From assembly GCA_946539105.1 (NCBI GenBank), contig CAMNHG010000019.1, positions 1-18,271 on the forward strand: DNA of 18,271 nucleotides. Direction: 5' to 3'. The notes below the pieces were generated by a model. The model searched no databases. It was not told where the DNA came from and saw only the letters and a program-made list of their open reading frames with translations. The position numbers were made by a program, and so were the translations under genes. Of the stretch, positions 13,550 through 18,271 are shown in pieces. Within the stretch, counting starts at the first letter, position 1, and every line of letters starts with the position of its first letter. This stretch comes from an uncultured Clostridia bacterium (GTDB taxonomy: Bacteria; Bacillota; Clostridia; Oscillospirales; Acutalibacteraceae).

Positions 13550-14500
13550 TTACTTTTCCTCGGCAACTACATCGCGGATAACCTTTGCGATGTGGGGCCT
13601 GGTGAGTCCGAATTTATCGAGAAGCTCCCAAGCAGGGCCGCTGAAACCGAAGGTGTCCTGAACGCCGATTTTTGTAACTTTAACGGGACATTCCTCGGCA
13701 ACAACCTGGCATACCGCGTCGGCGAGTCCGCCTACAACGTTATGCTCCTCAACGGTGATGATTCTGCCGGTCTCCTTTGCCGCCTTGGTGATAATCTCGC
13801 GGTCAATCGGCTTGATGGTGTGGATGTTAATAAGTCTTGCGTTAATGCCCTCTGCCTCGAGCTCCTTAACCGCCTTAAGAGCCTCGTTAACAACAAGACC
13901 TGTGGCGATTACGGTAACGTCGTTACCCTCGTGAAGGGTGATGCCCTTGCCCAGCTCAAAGCTGTAGGTCTCGGGATCGTTGAAGCTGTCGATTGCGAGT
14001 CTGCCGAGTCTGATATAAACAGGGCCGTTGTACTCGATAGCCGCCTTTGTAGCCGCCTTCATCTCCCAGTGGTCGGCAGGGTTAAGAACTACCATACCCG
14101 GGATTGCGCGCATAATGCCCATATCCTCAACGCACTGGTGTGTCGCGCCGTCCTCGCCGGTAGAAATACCTGCGTGGCTGCCTGCGATTTTAACGTTGAG
14201 TCCGGGATAAGCAACCGAGTTGCGGATTTGCTCAAAAGCTCTGCCTGTCGCGAACATAGCGAACGAAGCCGCTACGGGGATTTTACCTGCCGCAGCCATA
14301 CCTGCCGCAACGCCGATCATATTGCCCTCGGCGATACCGCAGTCAAAAAATCTGTCGGCGTATTCCTTTTGGAAAATGCTTGTTTTTGTGGCAGCCGCCA
14401 AGTCGGCGTCAAAAACCACGATGTCCTTATTATCCTTAGCGAGCTCGCAGAGTGCTTCTCCGAAGCTCTCTCTTGTCGCCTTCTTAATTATCTCAGCCAT
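13550..14500 (-). CDS. Transketolase, C-terminal subunit
   Basis: This 316-residue chain carries the pyrimidine-binding and C-terminal domains of a split transketolase, which transfers two-carbon ketol units between sugar phosphates in the pentose phosphate pathway with thiamine diphosphate. Seen here are the FFDCGIAEGNMIGVAAGMAAAGK block, with the glutamate that activates the cofactor (Glu58 in GIAEGNM); the ASFAMFATGRAFEQIRNSVAY segment; GATHQCVEDMGIMRAIPGM; and the C-terminal domain from about residue 185 (VTVIATG, TVEEHNVVGGLADAV). The ATG at 14500 overlaps the stop of the N-terminal subunit gene as TGATG, with GGAGG about 10 bases upstream, so the subunits are made in step. A GTG at 14506 is less likely. 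The protein is too short, and lacks the domain order, to be DXP synthase. Confidence 0.92.
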   Translation of the reverse strand: MAEIIKKATRESFGEALCELAKDNKDIVVFDADLAAATKTSIFQKEYADRFFDCGIAEGNMIGVAAGMAAAGKIPVAASFAMFATGRAFEQIRNSVAYPGLNVKIAGSHAGISTGEDGATHQCVEDMGIMRAIPGMVVLNPADHWEMKAATKAAIEYNGPVYIRLGRLAIDSFNDPETYSFELGKGITLHEGNDVTVIATGLVVNEALKAVKELEAEGINARLINIHTIKPIDREIITKAAKETGRIITVEEHNVVGGLADAVCQVVAEECPVKVTKIGVQDTFGFSGPAWELLDKFGLTRPHIAKVIRDVVAEEK

Positions 14501-15348
14501 CAGCACTCGCCCTCCAGTTCCTTAATCTGAGCCTCAAGCTCGGCGGTAGCCGCCTCGTACTGCTCCTTGTTGGGAGCAACGCCGTGCCAGCCGACCTGAT
14601 TTTCCATAAACGACACGCCCTTGCCCTTTACGGTCTTTGCAAGGATTGCCGTGGGCTTGCCCTTAACGGTTCTCGCCTTGTCAAGAGCGGACTTAATCTG
14701 CTCAAAGTCGTGACCGTCAATCTTGATTACCTCAAAGCCGAATGCTTCAAACTTTTTGTCGAGCGGTTCAATGCCCGCTACATCCTCAACAGCACCGTCA
14801 ATCTGCAGGCCGTTCTGGTCTACAAAGAGCACAAGGTTGTCGAGCTTGTTGTGAGAAGCGAACATTGCCGCCTCCCAAACCTGGCCTTCCTCAACCTCGC
14901 CGTCGCCGAGGACTGTATATACACGATAGTCTTTCTTGTCCAGCTTTCCTGCGAGAGCCATTCCGCAAGCGGCGGAAACACCCTGTCCGAGCGAGCCTGT
15001 GCTCATATCAACGCCCGGAGTGCCCTTCATATCGGGGTGTCCCTGGAGCATCGCGCCTACATGGCGAAGCGTTGTAAGCTCGTTCCAGTCAAAGTAGCCC
15101 TTAAGTGCCAATACCGCGTAAAGACTGGGGCAGCAATGTCCCTTTGACAAAACAAAACGGTCTCTGTCCTCCCACTGCGGATTTTTCGGATCAACCTTCA
15201 TCTCTTTATAATAGAGATAAGTAAAGATATCCGCCGCGGAGAGCGAGCCGCCCGGGTGACCTGATTTTGCGTGATAAGTGCCGAGGATTGCTCCCTGTCT
15301 TGCTTTTGCGGCAAGAATTTTCAGCTGCCTGATTTCTGAACTATCCAT
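14500..15348 (-). CDS. Transketolase, N-terminal subunit (thiamine diphosphate binding)
   Basis: The 282-residue chain is the pyrophosphate-binding half of a split transketolase. Motifs, counted from the ATG at 15348, are SGHPGGSLSAAD (about 29-40), SKGHCCPSLYA (68-78), GVDMSTGSLGQGVS (112-125) and the thiamine-diphosphate motif GDGEVEEGQVWEA (148-160) ending in the VDQNGLQIDG strand. An active enzyme needs the C-terminal subunit from the gene that overlaps its stop codon. The start at 15348 is supported by AAAGGA about 10 bases upstream; a longer reading from 15405 lacks a ribosome site. The split arrangement is common in Clostridia and archaea. The operon diverges from coaX. Confidence 0.92.
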   Translation of the reverse strand: MDSSEIRQLKILAAKARQGAILGTYHAKSGHPGGSLSAADIFTYLYYKEMKVDPKNPQWEDRDRFVLSKGHCCPSLYAVLALKGYFDWNELTTLRHVGAMLQGHPDMKGTPGVDMSTGSLGQGVSAACGMALAGKLDKKDYRVYTVLGDGEVEEGQVWEAAMFASHNKLDNLVLFVDQNGLQIDGAVEDVAGIEPLDKKFEAFGFEVIKIDGHDFEQIKSALDKARTVKGKPTAILAKTVKGKGVSFMENQVGWHGVAPNKEQYEAATAELEAQIKELEGEC

Positions 15349-15455
15349 AAAAAACCATCCTTTCCGCGCGTTTGTAAGCTCAGCGTTTAATATCCCCAGT
15401 AACACGAGCCGTTTTGCGACAAATTTCGCGATTCAAAACGCACGTAGCTAAATAT

Positions 15456-15483
15456 ATTATACACCATATTGTTAAAAATTCAA
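15456..15483 (-). promoter_or_regulatory. Promoter of the transketolase operon
   Basis: On the minus strand TTGAAT (15483-15478), a 16-base spacer and a perfect TATAAT (15461-15456) predict a start near 15449. The leader is therefore about 100 bases and contains a possible hairpin with arms CGTTTTG/CAAAACG at 15410-15440. Confidence 0.6.
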
Positions 15484-15490
15484 CAAATGT

Positions 15491-15518
15491 TTTGCGATTA
15501 TTTGATGATAATCGAAAA
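15491..15518. promoter_or_regulatory. Dyad between divergent transketolase and coaX promoters, possible operator
   Basis: CGATTAT (15495-15501) and ATAATCG (15508-15514) form a perfect 7-bp inverted repeat with a 6-base spacer, extended by flanking TTTT and AAAA after a single G bulge. It lies between the two -35 boxes, a position suited to a dimeric regulator of both operons. No regulator is identified. Confidence 0.3.
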
Positions 15519-15544
15519 TTGTTGTAAAATACCTAATAACATCC

Positions 15545-15572
15545 TTGAAACATTTGAGATTTGTGGTATAAT
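15545..15572 (+). promoter_or_regulatory. Promoter of the coaX operon
   Basis: TTGAAA (15545-15550), a 16-base spacer and a perfect TATAAT (15567-15572) with an extended TGG match consensus well. Transcription would start near 15579, giving a leader of about 38 bases with GGAGG 7 bases before the ATG. Confidence 0.7.
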
Positions 15573-15616
15573 TTTTATATGATAACATTCAAAAAGCTAA
15601 CTGCGGAGGTTGTTTT

Positions 15617-16396
15617 ATGCTTCTTACAGCCGATGTCGGCAATACAAATATAAAGCTCGGTTTATTTGACGGCGAAGAACTCAGGTACAAGATGAGGTTT
15701 TCGACCGATACGCGAAAGACCAGCGACGAGTTTGCCGTTGTTTTGCACTCGTTCTTTCAGGTTTACGGAATTGACGTAAACCATATTGACGCGTCAATTA
15801 TCAGCTCGGTTGTACCCAAGGTAACCCAGCCGCTCAGAGAGGCGATAAAAATTGTCGCCGGAGTTAAAAGCTACATTGTAGGTCCCGGACTAAAAACCGG
15901 AATGGATTTGAAAATCGACCGCCCCGAAACCCTCGGCGGTGATATTGTTTGCGGCTGCGTAGGTGCTTTTAAAAAGTACGGCGGACCGTTGATTATGATT
16001 TTTATGGGCACGGCGACGGTTATCGCCTATGTTGACGAAAACTTCGCCTATCACGGCGGCGTTATCGCCCCGGGCGTTGGAATTTCGCTCGACGCGCTTA
16101 CACAAAACGGCGCGCTTCTGCCGTCGGTGGATTTGCTCGCGCCTAAAAACGTTATTTGCACCAACACCGTTGACTGTATCCGCTCGGCGGTGACCTACGG
16201 CAACGCCTGCATGCTCGACGGACTGATTGACAAGTTCTGCGAGGAAAAGGGCACGGATTGTAAATTTATCGCAACAGGCGGACTTGCGGGGAAAATAATC
16301 TGCAACTGCCGCCATGATATTACTTACGACGAGAATATCATCCTCGACGGAATGTACAACATATATCAAAAAAATAATAAAAACAGATACAAATAA
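15617..16396 (+). CDS. coaX: Type III pantothenate kinase family protein (CoaX), lacking a conserved catalytic Asp
   Basis: CoaX phosphorylates pantothenate with ATP, the first step of coenzyme A synthesis. The 259-residue protein has the fold marks of the family: ADVGNTNIKLGLFDG (residues 5-19, with Asp6 for phosphate binding), IISSVVPKVTQPL (61-73), GPGLKTGMDLKIDRPETLGGDI (89-110), GTAT (131-134), HGGVIAPGVGISLDAL (146-161) and the C-terminal TGGLAGKI. However, the aspartate that stands two residues before GTAT in active enzymes is Phe129 here (MIFMGTAT), and the usual GADR motif reads GGDI. It may therefore be a divergent paralogue with weak or altered activity, of a kind that occurs beside a normal CoaX in Clostridia. 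Its operon partners handle vitamins. GGAGG precedes the ATG by 7 bases. Confidence 0.82.
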   Translation: MLLTADVGNTNIKLGLFDGEELRYKMRFSTDTRKTSDEFAVVLHSFFQVYGIDVNHIDASIISSVVPKVTQPLREAIKIVAGVKSYIVGPGLKTGMDLKIDRPETLGGDIVCGCVGAFKKYGGPLIMIFMGTATVIAYVDENFAYHGGVIAPGVGISLDALTQNGALLPSVDLLAPKNVICTNTVDCIRSAVTYGNACMLDGLIDKFCEEKGTDCKFIATGGLAGKIICNCRHDITYDENIILDGMYNIYQKNNKNRYK

Positions 16397-16454
16397 GGCT
16401 TTGCCTTTTTGTAAATAAATTTGCGTTTCACCTGCGGAAAGTGAGCAGGGAAAC
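16395..16454 (+). promoter_or_regulatory. Two hairpins between coaX and the ECF S-component gene
   Basis: A short AAGGC-TTT-GCCTT stem followed by TTT (16395-16410) begins inside the coaX stop codon and may act as a leaky terminator. A second hairpin pairs GTTTC and CCTGC (16425-16429, 16431-16435) with GCAGG and GAAAC (16445-16454) around a 9-base loop, leaving one A bulged. It ends 3 bases before AGGAGG (16458-16463) of the next gene. It may tune translation; no known riboswitch is recognised. Confidence 0.35.
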
Positions 16455-16471
16455 AGCAGGAGGTTTTTTTA

Positions 16472-17077
16472 ATGACAAAAGCAAAAAACACACAGCAGAG
16501 CAAGACGTTTAAGCTTGTGGGACTGGCAATTCTGACAGCAATTATCATTGTGCTGCAGGTAATTACGACCTACTTCCCCACCAAGCCCTTTGCCATTACA
16601 CTGGCTTTGATTCCCATTGTAATCGGTGCGGCACTGTTCGGTAAAGGCGCAGGTGCTTATCTCGGCGCGGTATTCAGCGTTGTTGTAATCATTATGTGCG
16701 TTATCGGTGCTGACGTAGGCGGTGCGATGGTATGGAACGCGAATCCGTTTATGTGCGTTGTGCTCTGTATGTTAAAGGGCTCGCTTGCGGGCTTTGTGGC
16801 AGGTTTGGTTTATAACGCGCTGAGCAAAAAGAACCAAATCCTCGGAGCGGTTGCGGCTGCGTTCTGCGCTCCGGTTGTTAACACAGGTATTTTCATCATC
16901 GGTCTGCTCCTTTTCTTCAGAGAGACTTTGCAGGCTTGGTCAGGAGAAACCGATATTCTCTTCTTCGCGGTTATCGGACTTACCGGAATCAACTTCCTTG
17001 TTGAGCTCGGAGTTAATATGGTATTGGCTCCCGTAATCGTAAGAATTATCAACGCAATCAGAAAATCTTCAAAGTAA
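16472..17077 (+). CDS. ECF transporter S component (substrate-binding membrane subunit, vitamin type)
   Basis: S components bind a vitamin with high affinity in the membrane and work with the shared EcfA/EcfA'/EcfT module, which is not encoded here. The 201-residue protein has about six hydrophobic helices (about 13-35, 42-57, 61-80, 92-115, 122-149 and 164-193) and the wording of the ECF_trnsprt (PF12822) family that includes folate and pantothenate transporters: ALIPIVIGAALFGKGAGAYLGAVFS at residues 45-69 (shown in part) and APVVNTGIF at 133-141. The neighbours suggest two cargos: pantothenate (coaX upstream) or biotin (birA downstream). It does not read like BioY, so pantothenate or another PF12822 substrate is the better guess. 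AGGAGG lies 8 bases before the ATG. Confidence 0.82.
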   Translation: MTKAKNTQQSKTFKLVGLAILTAIIIVLQVITTYFPTKPFAITLALIPIVIGAALFGKGAGAYLGAVFSVVVIIMCVIGADVGGAMVWNANPFMCVVLCMLKGSLAGFVAGLVYNALSKKNQILGAVAAAFCAPVVNTGIFIIGLLLFFRETLQAWSGETDILFFAVIGLTGINFLVELGVNMVLAPVIVRIINAIRKSSK

Positions 17078-17114
17078 TTTATATAAACCATTTGGCTTCA
17101 AAGGCGGGTTGTTT

Positions 17115-18083
17115 ATGAAAAACAAAATTCTCTCAATCCTGTTAAGTTCAAAGGACTATGTTTCGGGGCAGGTGCTTGCCGAGGAACTCGGCGTGTCGCG
17201 TCAGGCTGTCTGGAAGGGCGTAAACGCCCTAAAGGAGAGCGGCTATGACATTGCCTCCACCCCCAACAAGGGCTACAAGCTGGTATCTCCGCCGGAGTTT
17301 TTGAACGCCGAGGCGATTAAAAACGAGCTTAAAACCGAGCTTATCGGCAGAGAAATAATTGTGCTTGACTCGGTTGACTCCACAAACGACTACCTTAAGG
17401 AGCTGGGCAACAACGGCTGCCGCGAGGGCGTTGTTGTTACCACGCGCGAGCAGAAAAAAGGCAAGGGCAGAATGGGCAGGGTTTGGCAGAGCAAGCGCGA
17501 CGAAAACCTCGCGTTCTCCTTCCTGCTCCGTCCAAAGATGGCACCCGGCGGCGTTGCGGCGATTACCCCCTTGGCAGGGCTTGCGGTGTGCAGGGCTCTG
17601 CGCGAGACAACCGGACTTGACTGCCGCATTAAGTGGCCGAACGACATTATTGTCGGCAAGAAAAAGATTGTCGGAATCCTCACCGAAATGGCGGCGGAGT
17701 TCGACGCGGTTGAGTACATAATCACCGGAATCGGCGTGAATATTGACCAAGCGGTTTTCCCCGAGGAAATTGAATATAAAGCAACTTCGATTTTGCTCGA
17801 AACCGGCAGACATTACGACAAAAACCGCCTTCTCGCCAAGATTTTGACCTGTCTTGAAAAGGAGCTTTTGAGCAACAACCTGCGCCTGTCACAGACCGCC
17901 TTAGAAGAGTACAGCGACCTTTGCGCGACAATCGGCAAGGGGATAACCTTTAGCAGAGGTTCGCGGAAGATTAACGGTATGGCTGTGGGCGTTGCCGAAA
18001 ACGGCGAGCTGAAGGTTATGCTTTCCGACGGCAGTATTTGCTCGGTTTATTCGGGCGAGGTCACCGTTCAGGGAATATATTAA
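17115..18083 (+). CDS. birA: Bifunctional biotin--[acetyl-CoA carboxylase] ligase / biotin repressor BirA
   Basis: BirA activates biotin as biotinyl-5'-AMP and attaches it to the carrier lysine of biotin-dependent carboxylases; with the N-terminal HTH it also represses biotin genes. The 322-residue protein has a winged helix at residues 1-58 (GQVLAEELGVSRQAVWKGVNAL), then the ligase domain with DSTNDYLKE (88-96), the biotinyl-AMP loop GKGRMGRVW (116-124), KWPNDI (173-178) with the ligase lysine region GKKKIVGILTEM, and GIGVNI (205-210). The C-terminal SH3-like domain runs from about 275 to the end. Length is typical for the two-function form. ATG at 17115 is preferred to an in-frame TTG at 17109, which would fall on its own GGCGGG site. 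It follows the S component by 37 bases, probably in the same operon. Confidence 0.93.
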   Translation: MKNKILSILLSSKDYVSGQVLAEELGVSRQAVWKGVNALKESGYDIASTPNKGYKLVSPPEFLNAEAIKNELKTELIGREIIVLDSVDSTNDYLKELGNNGCREGVVVTTREQKKGKGRMGRVWQSKRDENLAFSFLLRPKMAPGGVAAITPLAGLAVCRALRETTGLDCRIKWPNDIIVGKKKIVGILTEMAAEFDAVEYIITGIGVNIDQAVFPEEIEYKATSILLETGRHYDKNRLLAKILTCLEKELLSNNLRLSQTALEEYSDLCATIGKGITFSRGSRKINGMAVGVAENGELKVMLSDGSICSVYSGEVTVQGIY

Positions 18084-18095
18084 ATTTAAAACACA

Positions 18096-18133
18096 AAGCC
18101 GGTTTAAGCAAAATCGCTTAAACCGGCTTATTT
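18096..18133 (+). terminator. Terminator of the coaX operon after birA
   Basis: A perfect 14-bp stem (AAGCCGGTTTAAGC, 18096-18109, with its complement at 18116-18129) closes a 6-base loop and is followed by ATTTT. Confidence 0.85.
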
Positions 18134-18134
18134 T

Positions 18135-18169
18135 AAAAGCTGCCGGCATTTTTACCGGCAGCTTTTGTT
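18135..18169. terminator. Second strong hairpin, bidirectional, facing the SEC-C gene
   Basis: A perfect 12-bp stem (AAAAGCTGCCGG, 18135-18146, with its complement at 18155-18166) closes an 8-base loop; U-rich sequence follows on the plus strand (GCTTTTGTTTG) and GCTTTT ends the stem on the minus strand. It backs up the birA terminator and probably ends the minus-strand gene at 18213. Confidence 0.8.
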
Positions 18170-18212
18170 TGTTATTCCGCTGTTAATTGTTCATTGTAAA
18201 TTATAAATTGTC

Positions 18213-18271
18213 TTATGCGTCGCGTCCGCAGCACTTTTTATATTTCTTTCCGCTTCCGCAGGGGCAGGGAT
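18213..18271 (-). CDS. secA: Partial: C-terminal SEC-C zinc motif, probably SecA
   Basis: Only the last 19 codons lie in the window; the gene continues past its edge. On the minus strand they read PCPCGSGKKYKKCCGRDA then TAA, the SEC-C motif with zinc ligands in the CxC...CC pattern. This motif ends SecA, the ATPase motor of the Sec protein-export channel, where it binds zinc and contacts SecB or the ribosome. It also ends some unrelated small proteins, so SecA is the likeliest but not the only reading. A degenerate TGTTAAT-type repeat and a strong hairpin follow its stop codon. Confidence 0.7.
   Translation of the reverse strand, partial: PCPCGSGKKYKKCCGRDA

Noticed and set aside
13544..14530. 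328-residue plus-strand open frame opposite the transketolase C-terminal subunit gene
   Set aside because: It mirrors a well-supported gene, lacks a ribosome site and domains, and arises from codon bias on the real strand.
13550..15348. 1-deoxy-D-xylulose-5-phosphate synthase
   Set aside because: The region is two genes with TGATG overlap and transketolase motifs, the standard split transketolase.
16411..16471. Tetrahydrofolate or other known riboswitch before the S component
   Set aside because: The segment is too short and lacks the conserved cores I know; only a simple hairpin is present.
16472..17077. BioY biotin transporter, suggested by birA next door
   Set aside because: Sequence wording fits the PF12822 S-component group better than BioY; context alone is not enough.
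1..18271. CRISPR arrays, tRNA or rRNA genes, insertion sequences
   Set aside because: No regularly spaced repeats, cloverleaf with TTCGANTC arm, rRNA stretches or transposase frames were seen on either strand by eye.

Overview
The window looks like ordinary chromosome from a low-to-mid GC Gram-positive anaerobe, most likely a gut Clostridia member of the Oscillospiraceae/Ruminococcaceae type. Pointers are the strong GGAGG ribosome sites, sigma-A type promoters, U-tract terminators, a split transketolase, a type III pantothenate kinase, an ECF vitamin-transporter S component beside birA, and many single-membrane-anchor exported proteins. The placement is inferred from gene content; no marker rRNA is present. 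No tRNA, rRNA, CRISPR array, transposase or integrase was seen, and no gene-free stretch exceeds 300 bases.

Layout. 1-1330: a small phage-type membrane/coiled-coil gene (minus) diverges from the tRNA methyltransferase gene trmO; trmO ends in an inverted repeat that recurs at 8611. 1334-3431 (minus): a two-gene operon encoding an unrecognised membrane-anchored protein and an anchored C39-like cysteine peptidase. 3578-7228 (minus): a 1216-residue hybrid sensor kinase of BvgS/EvgS-like build with two extracellular solute-binding domains. 7439-8590 (plus): an exported HAD phosphatase. 8713-9255 (minus): a YwlG/DUF436 protein. 9465-10612 (plus): an r1t-type holin followed by a GH25 muramidase, a phage lysis cassette with no other phage genes. 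10617-10776: a nested inverted-repeat element carrying a promoter, which leads into a NimA-like flavoprotein and a two-helix potassium channel. 11747-13365 (minus): plsC and a diacylglycerol-kinase-family gene. 13550-15348 (minus): a split transketolase operon. 15617-18083 (plus): coaX, an ECF S component and birA, probably one cofactor operon diverging from transketolase. 18213-18271: the 3' end of a SEC-C zinc-motif protein, probably SecA.

How the genes fit together. plsC and the lipid kinase both make or recycle phosphatidic acid or related phospholipids. coaX, the S component and birA concern coenzyme A and biotin, although this CoaX lacks a normally essential aspartate. The holin would let the signal-less muramidase reach the wall. 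The points that most deserve a second look are the nested hairpin element at 10625-10776, the degenerate CoaX, the orphan lysis genes, and the C39 peptidase with its unknown partner.
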